A stretch of DNA of 47,305 nt from Microcoleus sp. bin48.metabat.b7b8b9.023 (GCF_013299185.1 NZ_JAAFKG010000060.1:1-47305), one strand, 5' to 3'. Shown: positions 7,520 to 15,956, counted from the first letter of the stretch. Translations and numbers: made by a program. Notes: generated by a model not told the origin, from the sequence alone.

Positions 7520-8164
7520 TTACTGCGGCTTAGTTTCCGATGATTTTTGAAGGTTTTGGGCGGCGCGAGGATAAAGATCCTTGATAATCGCCTTAACTTT
7601 TGGCTTCTGTTCGGCAGTCAGATTAATTTCAGTCAAAGCTTTACGCATTTTTTTGCCAGACTTCAGCTTAGCATTCAACTCTTTGTATTGCTCAACAGTG
7701 AGTACCTTTGCGAGTTGTTTACTAACTTCCTTGCGCTTCTGTGCTCTTTCGGCATTAGAAAGCTTCGGTTTCTGGGAATCTGTTGGATTTGCAGCCACCG
7801 TGTCAGATTTAGCATCTTTGGAAGTAGCAGTATCTGCGTCAGATTTAGCATCTTTGGAAGCAGCAGTATCTGCGTCAGATTTAGCATCTTTGGAAGCAGC
7901 AGTATCTGCGTCAGATTTAGCATCTTTAGAAGTAGTAGCATCCGCCTTGGTTTCCGATGAAGTGACTGGATTCGCCGCAGTCGCATCGGGCTTAGTAGCA
8001 TCGGAGGAAACAGCATCCGCCTTTGGTTTCTCTAAACTTACGGTATCTTCCTTAGCTGGATTAGATTCCGAGGCTTCCGGCGGGTTAGGTGGCGCACAAG
8101 CAGACAAACCGCCAATTAACATGACACCGGCGAGAATAAATGCTGGTGCGATCGTACTTTTCAT
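7520..8164 (-). CDS. Lipoprotein with alanine/aspartate-rich 12-residue repeats
   Basis: A 214-residue protein with a lipoprotein signal peptide (hydrophobic FILAGVMLIGG, lipobox LSAC at about 20-23), then a low-complexity linker. The linker contains four tandem 12-residue units of the type DAKSDADTAASK, encoded by 36-bp DNA repeats at 7803-7946. The C-terminal 70 residues are basic and helical (LTVEQYKELNAKLKSGKKMRKAL, LTAEQKPKVKAIIKDLYP) and recall LTXXQ/Spy-like helical periplasmic proteins, though the match is weak. The linker probably spans the periplasm from an outer- or plasma-membrane anchor. A GAGGGAG ribosome site supports the start. Repeat number may vary between strains. Confidence 0.75.
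   Translation of the reverse strand: MKSTIAPAFILAGVMLIGGLSACAPPNPPEASESNPAKEDTVSLEKPKADAVSSDATKPDATAANPVTSSETKADATTSKDAKSDADTAASKDAKSDADTAASKDAKSDADTATSKDAKSDTVAANPTDSQKPKLSNAERAQKRKEVSKQLAKVLTVEQYKELNAKLKSGKKMRKALTEINLTAEQKPKVKAIIKDLYPRAAQNLQKSSETKPQ
7803..7946. repeat. In-gene 36-bp tandem repeat, four units
   Basis: Four units beginning TCAGATTTAGCATCTTT lie within the lipoprotein gene. The unit length is a multiple of three, so the reading frame is kept. The fourth unit (7911-7946) has diverged. Confidence 0.85.
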
Positions 8165-8484
8165 GATTTACTCCCTCAAATTAACCTTGTTTCACCAATG
8201 TTATAGCGTAAAATCGATAACCGTTCGATCGTTTCGATCGCCACTCTTGCGCGCGGGCGCGATCGCGATCGCACTTTTCGGCCTCATCGGGTTGCGTTTA
8301 GCAACAGTGCGGCTGGGTAGAAAACTTTTATTTACCGCCCTCGAATTCAGTTTAATCTTACTGCCGATTGAATCCAAATAGAAATAGGCACGTAGTTGGG
8401 ATGCGAGCTCTCTTTATATATACGTCTAAAGAGGGCTGAAGCCCAACTACATACCTTTGTTACATTAACTTTCGATGCTTGATA
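8165..8484. repeat. Gene-free stretch with a palindromic CAACTAC element
   Basis: No gene was seen here. At 8386-8456 an element with arms GTAGTTGGG and CCCAACTAC, an outer AGG/CCT, and inner CTCTTTA/TAAAGAG can fold into a long hairpin. The same architecture, with GCGC in place of GGGC/GCCC, recurs at 37510-37739. Upstream, 8228-8275 has several overlapping CGATCG sites. Confidence 0.65.
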
Positions 8485-9096
8485 TTACTTCTCGGAATTG
8501 CCGCGATCGGACTTGTCAAAAAACGCCGTTAGCGAGTTCCAAGCAGACTTGGCAGTCTCTTTCAATCGAGCACCAATCGACTCAATTTCTCCCACAACGA
8601 CGTGCCAATTCTTTTCAGTTTCCTTGTTAATGTGCTCGACAGCTTGTTCGATGCGATCGCGTTCGACTAATTTATTTTGTTCCACCGCTTCTCGCGCTTG
8701 TCGAACCGCCTTCAAATAAGCTTCGCGACTGACTTCGCCGGCATCTTGCACCTGGGCTTGGGCTCGCGTTTTAATCGCATCCACCACCAGCCAATTTTTC
8801 TCGGATTCCTTTTTGAGTAGGCTGACAGCCTCAGTCATTCTCTCTTTGGCGATCGACTTATTTTGTTCGATCGCACTTGAAGCCTTCTGGAGGGCTTTCA
8901 AATAAGCTTCGCGGGTGAGATCGCCCGCTGCTTGGACTTCGGCGGCGGCGCGTTTTTTAATTGCTTCAAACAAAGCGGCTGTTTCTGCGATCGCCTCCGG
9001 CGTAGCATCCGGCATCTCTTTTTTAACAATCGCCGTCGTTTCGGGAGTAGCCTCTACAACTGTTACTTCTACTTCAGTCAAATTTGGTTCAGTCAT
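8485..9096 (-). CDS. Helical repeat protein of unknown function
   Basis: A 203-residue protein taken from ATG at 9096, which has GGAG eight bases upstream; a longer frame to 9123 lacks a better ribosome site. Two direct repeats of about 60 residues follow an acidic N-terminus. Each carries REAYLKA, an AIEQNK or AVEQNK helix, and KE(S/T)EKNW(L/H)VV (about 55-105 and 115-165). The tail has an amphipathic helix (ARLKETAKSAWNSLTAFFDK). The pattern suggests a long soluble helical protein formed by internal duplication. No enzyme motif was recognised. Confidence 0.75.
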   Translation of the reverse strand: MTEPNLTEVEVTVVEATPETTAIVKKEMPDATPEAIAETAALFEAIKKRAAAEVQAAGDLTREAYLKALQKASSAIEQNKSIAKERMTEAVSLLKKESEKNWLVVDAIKTRAQAQVQDAGEVSREAYLKAVRQAREAVEQNKLVERDRIEQAVEHINKETEKNWHVVVGEIESIGARLKETAKSAWNSLTAFFDKSDRGNSEK

Positions 9097-9145
9097 TGCG
9101 ATGTCTCCTTTTGTATTCCGCAAACGCAGAATTTGTATGTGTGGC

Positions 9146-9163
9146 GCCAGAATTAATTCTGGC
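9146..9163. repeat. Perfect 18-bp palindrome
   Basis: GCCAGAATTAATTCTGGC is fully self-complementary and lies 50 bases upstream of the helical repeat gene on the opposite strand. Degenerate copies (CACCAGAACTCATGCTGGC near 9320, GCGCCAGAATTAATCC near 9367) follow on. Confidence 0.6.
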
Positions 9164-9175
9164 CTTTAAGACTTT

Positions 9176-9316
9176 TTACCTGAAAGAATTGGTTGAAAGC
9201 CCGCCCGCCGGATCGGGATCAATTAAAATCAGACTATTCATTATTCGATTCCTCGGACTTAACGGTAGAGTTAGCTTTCAAACTGTCAACTGTCAACTGT
9301 CAACTGTCAACTGTTG
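9176..9316 (+). repeat. 140-bp dispersed repeat, copy A, ending in CAACTGT heptamers
   Basis: Contains GAAAGAATTGGTTGAAAGCC, a variable GC-rich core, AATTAAAATCAGACTATTCA and a terminal run of (CAACTGT)n. Other copies lie at 11900-12038, 12199-12333 and, inverted, 26386-26530. It fills the gap between the helical repeat gene and htpX. Confidence 0.8.
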
Positions 9317-9389
9317 AACCTAGCACCAGAACTCATGCTGGCTGTTAAAACGTTCGATCGATCTGTAGCGCCAGAATTAATCCTAACAC

Positions 9390-10247
9390 TTAATAAGAAC
9401 CAGGCAATTCTTGTTCCAGCTTCATCAAATTTTCAATCCGCGATTCGGTAGTTGGATGAGTCGAAAACAAACTTCTAAACCAATCACCAGCAGACGAATT
9501 CACAATCAACAGCGGTGCAAAAGCTGGATTACCATCTAAGGGCATTTGGCGCGCCCCACTTTCCAACCGCTGCAAAGCCCTCGCCAAAGCCCTTGGATTG
9601 CCCGTTAACCGGGCAGCCCCCGCATCCGCCGAAAACTCCCGCGTGCGCGAAATGGCTAGCTGAATGACGGAAGCAGCCACCGGTGCGAGGATAATTGTCA
9701 GCAGCAACCCCACAGGATTCGGGCTGTTGCGATCGTCCCTACCCCCAAACCACATACTGTAACTCGCCATTTGCGCCAACCACGAAATCGCCCCCGCCAC
9801 CGTAGCCGCCACCGCTTGCGTCAGCGTATCGCGGTTGTTAATGTGAGTAAGTTCGTGGGCGATAACTCCTTCGAGTTCGTCCTCTGACAGGATATTCATA
9901 ATCCCTTCAGTGACTGCAACCGCCGCGTGTTCGGGATCGCGCCCGGTAGCAAAAGCGTTAGCAGACTGAGTAGGAATAATATAAACTCCTGGCATCGGTA
10001 AATTAGCCCGCTGCGCCAGTCTTTCCACCATTGTATAAAGTCCCGGCGCTTGGCTGGCAGTTACCGGCACAGCCCCGTAGGCCGCCAAAGCGATTTTATC
10101 CGAGTAAAACCACGAACCTAAGTTCATGGCGGCGGCCAAACCAATGCCGATAATTGCACCTCCCGAACCGCCGATTACCCAATAGCTAACGGTAATTAAC
10201 AGCGCACTTAACAAACCTAACAAAGCAGCAGTTTTAATTTGATTCAT
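9390..10247 (-). CDS. htpX: M48 family zinc metalloprotease HtpX
   Basis: HtpX is a membrane-bound zinc endopeptidase that degrades misfolded membrane proteins. This 285-residue protein has two N-terminal membrane segments (about 6-25 and 28-45), the zinc motif HELTH (H131, E132, H135) within GVIAHELTHINNRDTL, a third ligand E204 in TREFSADAGA, and two further hydrophobic segments (about 145-165 and 180-200). The DPEHAAVAVTEGI and NPRALARAL segments are typical of the family. It is divergent from a gene-poor region and has no visible operon partner. Confidence 0.96.
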   Translation of the reverse strand: MNQIKTAALLGLLSALLITVSYWVIGGSGGAIIGIGLAAAMNLGSWFYSDKIALAAYGAVPVTASQAPGLYTMVERLAQRANLPMPGVYIIPTQSANAFATGRDPEHAAVAVTEGIMNILSEDELEGVIAHELTHINNRDTLTQAVAATVAGAISWLAQMASYSMWFGGRDDRNSPNPVGLLLTIILAPVAASVIQLAISRTREFSADAGAARLTGNPRALARALQRLESGARQMPLDGNPAFAPLLIVNSSAGDWFRSLFSTHPTTESRIENLMKLEQELPGSY

Positions 10248-10707
10248 TTCGGGACTCTCCCTGAAATCACTAAATTAAGCAATAATCTCGATCGACATTC
10301 AATAGTTGTTTGCATGGCATTTCGCCACCGCCTACCAATAACCCGCTTTCTAGTGCAGTATTTGGTGGCATCACAGATAAATTTTGGTTTTGAGTATTTC
10401 GATCTGTTCTCCTACATTCTATCTACCCAAGTTGAGCTCGCGTGTAGAATACCGCCAATTTGCAGGTACGGTTTAGCGTACTTTAGTTTTTAGTTGAGTG
10501 CATCTGGGTTTTGCACGTATGTGTGTAGGGGCTTTCGCATGACCTCCGTCAATATGAGATTATAACTAATAATTTATATGCGGTCATGCTATAGCCCTAT
10601 TCAAAAACCAGATGCACCCCTTTAATTTCTGATAAATCGCTCCACCTCAAAATACAGACTACCAAGAAATCCGCTTGCTAAATCTAGAAATTTGAGATTT
10701 GGGCTTT
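10248..10707. other. Gene-free stretch
   Basis: No credible gene was seen between the htpX start and the 3' end of the macro-domain gene. The frames present are short and compositionally random. The only structured feature is the inverted-repeat element at 10498-10617. Confidence 0.6.
10498..10617. repeat. MITE-like 120-bp element with GTGCATCTGG termini
   Basis: GTGCATCTGGGTTTTG (10498-10513) and CAAAAACCAGATGCAC (10602-10617) are nearly perfect 16-base terminal inverted repeats. The arms also share CATGACC/GGTCATG further in. The core is AT-rich and non-coding. It resembles the small non-autonomous inverted-repeat elements frequent in cyanobacterial genomes. Confidence 0.75.
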
Positions 10708-11337
10708 TCAATTTTCCAGCGGCCACTGTCCGGCACCGCCAGCATATAACAAGTGGTGAGATTTTTGAGCATCCAGCCAAGATTTAGGAAATTGATATTG
10801 AGATAGGAGGATATCTTGAAGCGCGACTTGCATCTGATGCGCGCAGATATCGGGTGGCACTTTACCTGTGCCCGTACCCATGCCGGGAATCGCGATCGTT
10901 TCAATGATATGTTTGACCGGCGTTCCGTCTGGAACCGTGCCAAATTTTACGAGAGTTAAAATAGCCCTAGTTGCTAGATAAACATTGACTGTGTCTGTTA
11001 AAATTGTCGGTACGCGCATGGTTGGGGCAGCGATTAAATAGGGAATTTCGTCATGATCGGTATCGACAACTTCGGCTAATCCTACCAATAGTTCGCCGTG
11101 ATGGCGACTCTGAATTAGTTTTTGTAAGCGTTCTTGAACGTGACCACCAAAATATTCCAAAATAGCTAAATCTAAACCGCCGTCCATAAAGCCAAAACTA
11201 TTCGCTGGACTCACAATCGCATCGCATTTCACACTAAAGATTGAGCCGTGATGTATTTTGACATTATCGATATTGCCGCAAGTGCTTTCCCACGCTCTAA
11301 CTAAGTCATCATCTACGGCAGCCAGCACAATTTGCAT
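10708..11337 (-). CDS. Macro-domain (ADP-ribose binding) protein
   Basis: A 209-residue protein whose residues about 25-185 follow the macro-domain pattern: GSIFSVKCDAIVSPANSFGFMDGGLD (ADP-ribose binding strand and glycine loop) and IAIPGMGTGTGKVPP (second phosphate-binding loop). Macro domains bind or hydrolyse ADP-ribose derivatives, and some act on ADP-ribosylated proteins or nucleic acids. The version with DGGLDLAI instead of GGGVDGAI is typical of a subgroup also found near phage-related genes. It stands alone, divergent from crcB. Whether it is a binder or a hydrolase cannot be told. Confidence 0.85.
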   Translation of the reverse strand: MQIVLAAVDDDLVRAWESTCGNIDNVKIHHGSIFSVKCDAIVSPANSFGFMDGGLDLAILEYFGGHVQERLQKLIQSRHHGELLVGLAEVVDTDHDEIPYLIAAPTMRVPTILTDTVNVYLATRAILTLVKFGTVPDGTPVKHIIETIAIPGMGTGTGKVPPDICAHQMQVALQDILLSQYQFPKSWLDAQKSHHLLYAGGAGQWPLEN

Positions 11338-11358
11338 ACATACTCTCTATAATTTTTT

Positions 11359-11388
11359 AAATGGCGATTGCTCTGGCGATCGCCATTT
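11359..11388. terminator. 10-bp stem hairpin between divergent genes
   Basis: AAATGGCGAT and ATCGCCATTT pair around a 10-base loop and include a HIP1 core, followed by TTAATCATA. It lies between the divergent macro-domain and crcB genes, where a terminator is not needed. It may instead be an operator or simply a HIP1 hairpin. Confidence 0.4.
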
Positions 11389-11442
11389 TAATCATACAAT
11401 ATTTTAGATGAGTCCGCTCAATCTAAAATCTAAAATCCTTTG

Positions 11443-11841
11443 ATGCTGCAAGACCCCAATCTCCGCCACCCGATCGCAATTAGTTTCGGTGCCATTGCCG
11501 GCGCATTGAGTCGGTATTATATCACCTTGTGGTTTGCCAACCGTTTCGGTACCGCATTTCCCTACGGAACTTTTTTTATCAACATCACCGGTTGCTTGGC
11601 TATGGGATTTTTTATCACCCTGATTTTTGAACGGGTGCCGGCGGTTCCGTCAGAGGTGCGGTTAATGATAGCAACAGGATTTTTGGGGGCTTATACTACT
11701 TTTTCGACTTACGGTTTAGAGACAACTGTCTTGTTGCGCGATCGGTTTTACAGCTTGGCCACTTTTTACTGGGCTGGCAGTGCCATACTCGGAGTAATTG
11801 CCGTTCAGTTAGGCAGCATTTTAGCACGAATTGGCAAATAG
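11443..11841 (+). CDS. crcB: CrcB/Fluc fluoride ion channel
   Basis: Fluc proteins export fluoride passively through the plasma membrane as dual-topology dimers. The 132-residue protein has four membrane segments and the family motifs GAIAGALSRYY, FPYGTFFINITGC (pore asparagine and surrounding residues) and GFLGAYTTFSTYGLET (phenylalanine box and central threonines). ATG at 11443 is preferred to the TTG at 11440. A heptamer-type run AATCTAAAATCTAAAATCC lies directly before the start. No fluoride riboswitch consensus is visible upstream. Confidence 0.93.
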   Translation: MLQDPNLRHPIAISFGAIAGALSRYYITLWFANRFGTAFPYGTFFINITGCLAMGFFITLIFERVPAVPSEVRLMIATGFLGAYTTFSTYGLETTVLLRDRFYSLATFYWAGSAILGVIAVQLGSILARIGK

Positions 11842-11899
11842 ATAAAATATCGTTTACCTCTTTCATTAGATATAATCGAGCACCCGTAGGGACAGGGCA

Positions 11900-12038
11900 T
11901 TACCAGAAAGAATTGGTTGAAAGCCTCTCCCGGAGCGGGAGAAATTAAAATCAGACTATTCATTACTCCAATCCTCTTCCTTCTAGGTAGAGGTCGCTCT
12001 CCCATGGTCAACTGTCAACTGTCAACTGTCAACTGTTG
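11900..12038 (+). repeat. 140-bp dispersed repeat, copy B
   Basis: Begins TTACCAGAAAGAATTGGTTG, carries a CTCCCGGAGCGGGAG hairpin in the core, then AATTAAAATCAGACTATTCA, and ends in about four CAACTGT heptamers. Confidence 0.8.
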
Positions 12039-12198
12039 AACGTATCCGGCTTGCGGCTCGTCTAATGAAAAATAATTTATATGAAATCAGTAATTGTAGC
12101 AAGAAATTTGAAAATTAATCTAAAAATTAAGTTTTTTCAGCTCGACCAGGTTTTGGCGATCGCTCCTGATTTCAGCTTTAATTGATATCTGGCAGATT

Positions 12199-12333
12199 TT
12201 ACCAGAAAGCATTGGTTTAAAGCCCCAAGCCCGATCGCGATAAATTAAAAGAAGAGGATTCATTACTCCAATCCTCTTCCTTCCTTTGTCAAGTGCTGTC
12301 AACTGTCAACTGTCAACTGTCAACTGTCAACTG
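12199..12333 (+). repeat. 140-bp dispersed repeat, copy C
   Basis: Begins TTACCAGAAAGCATTGGTTT, has a different GC core, then GATTCATTACTCCAATCC, and ends in five CAACTGT heptamers. The shared outer parts with copies A, B and D contrast with a changing core. Confidence 0.8.
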
Positions 12334-12388
12334 AATGAAGCATTCCCGCCAGCAGGTCTTGCTAAAAATGAGTTAATGAGGTATACGT

Positions 12389-12481
12389 ATGGAAACCCAA
12401 GAATCTATTTTAAGACCAACGGACGCAAACTCGTGTCTGCCGACAAATATCAGTTGTGAGTTTGTGAAAATTTTTGGGTAA
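12389..12481 (+). CDS. Possible 30-residue small peptide
   Basis: ATG at 12389 opens a 30-codon frame beginning METQESILRPTD and ending EFVKIFG before TAA. An AATGAGG lies 7-13 bases upstream. It lies between repeats and has no homologue I recognise, so it may be chance. Confidence 0.15.
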   Translation: METQESILRPTDANSCLPTNISCEFVKIFG

Positions 12482-12643
12482 TGACTAATGTTCGCGAGTT
12501 CTTAAGCTCGCACTTCTGATGACTGATGATTACTGTTCGCGATCGGGGACAGCACTGATGAATGATGACTTATGACTGCTGACTGATGACTAATGACTAA
12601 TAACTAATAACTAAAGTTAAATAACAAGCGAGGGAGTTTAGTT

Positions 12644-13990
12644 GTGGTAGTTAAAATAGCAACAGAGTGCCTCATTACCTTAAAAGGTGTTAGCAAAGCT
12701 TACCAGCAGCCCAACGGTCAAAAAATATCTATTTTAGAGCCAATAAATTTAGAACTGCGATCGGGCGAAATAGTAGCTTTGCTCGGCCCTTCCGGTTCTG
12801 GCAAATCTACATTAATGCGGATGATTGCCGGATTAATCCCCCCCAGCGATGGTCAAGTTCTCTATCACAATCGTCCGTTAGTCGGCTTAAATCCTGGGAT
12901 AGCAATTGTCTTTCAAAACTTTGCCCTTTATCCCTGGCTGACGGTACTAGAAAATGTAGAATTAGGCTTAAAAGCTAAAGGAGAATTGCCAGAACCGCGC
13001 CGCCAAAAAGCCTTGCGAATGATTGATATTATCGGTTTGGATGGATTTGAAAATGCTTATCCGAAAGAACTGTCCGGCGGAATGCGGCAGCGAGTGGGAT
13101 TTGCTAGGGCTTTGGCGGTAGAACCGGAATTGCTGTGCATGGATGAACCGTTTTCAGCTTTAGATGTGTTGACAGCAGAAAACTTGCGGTTTGAGTTATT
13201 AGATTTGTGGCTAGAAAAAAAGATTCCGACTCAAGCTGTATTAATCGTAACTCACGGGATTGAGGAAGCGGTAATTTTAGCCGATCGCATTGTAGTCCTC
13301 GGCCGCAATCCCGGACGAATTCGCGCTGAACTAACCGTGACTTTGCCGCATTACCGCGATCGCAAAACAGCAGCATTCCAAGCCCTCGTAGACCAAGTGT
13401 ACAAAATTCTGACGAATCCAGAGTTAAGCTGCGAAACAGTGGCTGCACCAACTCAAAGTACCGCTACTGCTGTATCTCAGCCTCAACCCGCCCCCAGCCC
13501 TAAATACCAATCTCTGCCGCAAGTCCGCACAGGTGCGATCGCAGGTTTGTTAGAACTCCTCGAAGATCGCAAAGAGAAAGACCTCTACCGCCTCGGTCAA
13601 GAATTAATGTTAGAGGTAGACGACATTTTGCCGATCGTCGAAGCCGCCAAATTAATGGAATTCCTAGTAATTCAAGAAGGCGACCTTCTATTAACACCAG
13701 TTGGCATTCAATTCATAGCCGGCGGAATTGACCAGCGCAAACAAATTGTTCGCACCCAAATTCTCACCAATATTCGCCTCGTACAGCAAGTTTCTCGAAT
13801 GCTTCAGGCCAAGCGCAATCACCGCATTTCTGAAGAATTGATTTTGGACATTCTCGAAGCCCACTTTAGCCCCCAAGAAGCAATGAGGCAATTGAAAACT
13901 GCTATTGACTGGGGTCGCTATGCAGAATTATACAGCTACGACGAACCAGGGGGTGAAATATTCCTAGAATCGGAAGAAAAAGATGAGTAG
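12644..13990 (+). CDS. ABC transporter ATP-binding protein with AAA-associated C-terminal domain
   Basis: ATPase of a nitrate/sulfonate/taurine (NitT/TauT)-type importer. Residues 1-260 contain Walker A GPSGSGKST (about 48-56), Q-loop VFQNFALYPW, signature LSGGMRQR (about 143-150), Walker B LLCMDEPFSALD (about 163-174) and H-loop VTHGIEEA. A Gln/Pro-rich linker (about 270-295) leads to a C-terminal helical domain (about 300-448, beginning AGLLELLEDRKEKDLYRL) of the AAA-associated type seen on some nitrate/sulfonate-family ATPases, probably regulatory. GTG start with GAGGGAG upstream. The permease gene follows after 229 bases of repeats; no substrate-binding protein is in the window, so the substrate is unknown. 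Confidence 0.9.
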   Translation: MVVKIATECLITLKGVSKAYQQPNGQKISILEPINLELRSGEIVALLGPSGSGKSTLMRMIAGLIPPSDGQVLYHNRPLVGLNPGIAIVFQNFALYPWLTVLENVELGLKAKGELPEPRRQKALRMIDIIGLDGFENAYPKELSGGMRQRVGFARALAVEPELLCMDEPFSALDVLTAENLRFELLDLWLEKKIPTQAVLIVTHGIEEAVILADRIVVLGRNPGRIRAELTVTLPHYRDRKTAAFQALVDQVYKILTNPELSCETVAAPTQSTATAVSQPQPAPSPKYQSLPQVRTGAIAGLLELLEDRKEKDLYRLGQELMLEVDDILPIVEAAKLMEFLVIQEGDLLLTPVGIQFIAGGIDQRKQIVRTQILTNIRLVQQVSRMLQAKRNHRISEELILDILEAHFSPQEAMRQLKTAIDWGRYAELYSYDEPGGEIFLESEEKDE

Positions 13991-14219
13991 TTATTGGTTA
14001 TTTGAGAGTTAACTGTTAACTGTTGACTGTTGACTGTTGACATTAGTTACCAATTCCCAATGCCCTGTTTGGCCAATGCCCTGTTTGCCCAATTCCCAAT
14101 TCCCTGTTTGGCCTTCTTCCCAATGCCCTGTTTGGCCAATGCCCCATGCTCAATGCCCAATTCCCTGTTTGGCCTTCTTCCCAATTCCCTGTTTGCCCAA
14201 TGCCCAATAACTAATTATT
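13991..14219. repeat. Heptamer-derived repeat block between ATPase and permease genes
   Basis: Begins with (TGTTGAC)n at 14018-14041, then alternates AATGCCC, AATTCCC, TGTTTGG and CTTCTTCCC words up to the permease start. It would be transcribed as an untranslated stretch inside a presumed operon. Similar text lies at 18080-18160. Confidence 0.75.
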
Positions 14220-15956
14220 ATGACAAGACCCCTAACACCAGCCAATAAAACATTAGAAAGATCGACTTGGACTTGGCAAGACGGCTTGCTGATTCTAGCA
14301 ATCTTCTCTCTAATTTTAGTAATAGTCCAAACAGCTTCTCAATTCAACAGTGACTACAACCCAAACTTTAAAATAGAGACTACGCTAAATGTCTTGCCAG
14401 CCTATACAGCCCAGACTCTTTTACGCATGACAGCGGCTTATCTTTTATCCTTGCTATTTACCTTAGTTTATGCTTATTCAGCTTACCGCTTTCCTCTCGC
14501 AGCAAAAATTTTAATTCCCTTACTAGATATTTTGCAATCAATTCCGGTTTTATCCTTCTTGCCCGGAGTAGTTTTAGCGCTAGTTACGTTATTTCCCGGT
14601 CAAAGAATCGGCGTAGAACTCGCATCGATTATCTTAATATTTACTGGAATGACTTGGAATATGACCTTTAGTTTCTATCAGTCGCTTTCCGGAATTCCGC
14701 AAGAACTGAAAGAAGCTGCTCAAGTTTATCGGCTGAATGCTTGGCAGCAATTTTGGACGTTAGAATTGCCCGCTGGCGCGATCGGGCTGGTGTGGAACAG
14801 CGTCATGTCAGTGGCTGGTGGCTGGTTCTTTTTGATTGCGATCGAATCTTTTACCTTGGGTGCTAAAAACTTTCATCTGCCCGGACTCGGTTCCTATTTG
14901 GGGAAGGCAGCCAATGAAGGCAATTTTGGGGCGATCGGCTGGGGTTTAGCAGTATTAATTGGTGTGATTGTAGCCATAGATTTTTTCATTTGGCAGCCTT
15001 TGATTGCTTGGGTGGAAAAGTTTAAATATCAAGCCGTAGAAGCGACCAATGTACCGCAGTCCAAGGTGTTGGATTTTTTAAGGCGATCGGCGACGCTGCG
15101 GGTGTTGAAGTCGCGCATATCGCCCGTAGGTGACAGTTTCGATCGCGCTTTGGCAAGAGGTTTTGCACCTGCTCATTTACCAACAAGCCCTCGCCGCCAA
15201 AGCCGCCTCGGCAATTGGATCAATTGGCTGTTTGTCAGCGGGTTTGCTGCGATCGTCCTTTGGGGAACCTGGGAAGCCGTGCTGCTGCTGAGGTTCCTGA
15301 GTGTATCTGATTGGCAAAAAGTCGTAGGAGGTGCATTTTTTACGGCTTTGCGAGTCATTTGCGCGCTATTTTTATCGCTGTTGTGGACTGTACCTGTCGG
15401 AGTGGCGATCGGTCGAAATCCGCGTTTAGCTCAGATTTTGCAGCCCTTAGTGCAAATAGCCGCTTCTGTACCAGCAACGGCTTTATTTCCCGTATTGCTA
15501 CTAGCTCTAATTCACGCTGGAGGCGGGTTGCAAATTGGTTCTGTAGCGCTGATGATGTTGGGTACAATGTGGTATTTGCTGTTTAACGTAATTGCGGGCG
15601 CTCAAGCCATACCTTCGGAGTTGTTTGAAGCCGCGCAAGTTTACAAACTTTCCCTAATTGGGCGCTGGAAAACTTTAATTTTGCCGGGAATATTCCCTTA
15701 TTTAATCACAGGAATTATTACGGCGGTTGGCGGAGCTTGGAATGCAAGTATTGTCAGCGAATACGTGCAGTTTAAAGGTGAAATAATTAGAACGAGCGGT
15801 TTGGGAGAGACGATTTCTGAAGCAACGGCATCGGGTAATTTTCCTTTACTGTTAGCGGCTACTTCTGTGATGTCGCTGTTGGTTGTATTGACTAACCGTT
15901 TGGTGTGGCGCCCGCTTTACCGTTTGGCACAAGAAAAATACCAGTTATTGGTTTGA
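14220..15956 (+). CDS. Fused double ABC permease (NitT/TauT-like family)
   Basis: A 578-residue membrane protein made of two permease halves, each with about six membrane segments and its own EAA coupling loop. The loops are IPQELKEAAQVYRLNAWQQF (about residues 158-177) and IPSELFEAAQVYKLSLIGRW (about 463-482). A cytoplasmic loop rich in Arg/Pro (about 285-325) separates the halves. Permeases of this family normally work as dimers; here both subunits are in one chain, as in some related transporters paired with an AAA-associated ATPase. The neighbouring ATPase gene (12644-13990) is the evident partner. Confidence 0.9.
   Translation: MTRPLTPANKTLERSTWTWQDGLLILAIFSLILVIVQTASQFNSDYNPNFKIETTLNVLPAYTAQTLLRMTAAYLLSLLFTLVYAYSAYRFPLAAKILIPLLDILQSIPVLSFLPGVVLALVTLFPGQRIGVELASIILIFTGMTWNMTFSFYQSLSGIPQELKEAAQVYRLNAWQQFWTLELPAGAIGLVWNSVMSVAGGWFFLIAIESFTLGAKNFHLPGLGSYLGKAANEGNFGAIGWGLAVLIGVIVAIDFFIWQPLIAWVEKFKYQAVEATNVPQSKVLDFLRRSATLRVLKSRISPVGDSFDRALARGFAPAHLPTSPRRQSRLGNWINWLFVSGFAAIVLWGTWEAVLLLRFLSVSDWQKVVGGAFFTALRVICALFLSLLWTVPVGVAIGRNPRLAQILQPLVQIAASVPATALFPVLLLALIHAGGGLQIGSVALMMLGTMWYLLFNVIAGAQAIPSELFEAAQVYKLSLIGRWKTLILPGIFPYLITGIITAVGGAWNASIVSEYVQFKGEIIRTSGLGETISEATASGNFPLLLAATSVMSLLVVLTNRLVWRPLYRLAQEKYQLLV

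Larger units (their letters stand above)
11842..12643. other. Gene-free 800-bp repeat region before the ABC transporter
   Basis: Holds two copies of the 140-bp dispersed repeat (11900-12038, 12199-12333) and a run of degenerate TGACTAA/TGACTGA heptamers (12480-12615). A partial GCGATCGGGGACAGCACT half-palindrome lies near 12539. A 30-codon frame at 12389-12481 is possible but unsupported. No convincing gene was seen. Confidence 0.65.

Noticed and set aside
11340..11442. Fluoride riboswitch before crcB
   Set aside because: The conserved fluoride riboswitch words were not found; only a HIP1-containing hairpin and AAATCT heptamers are present.
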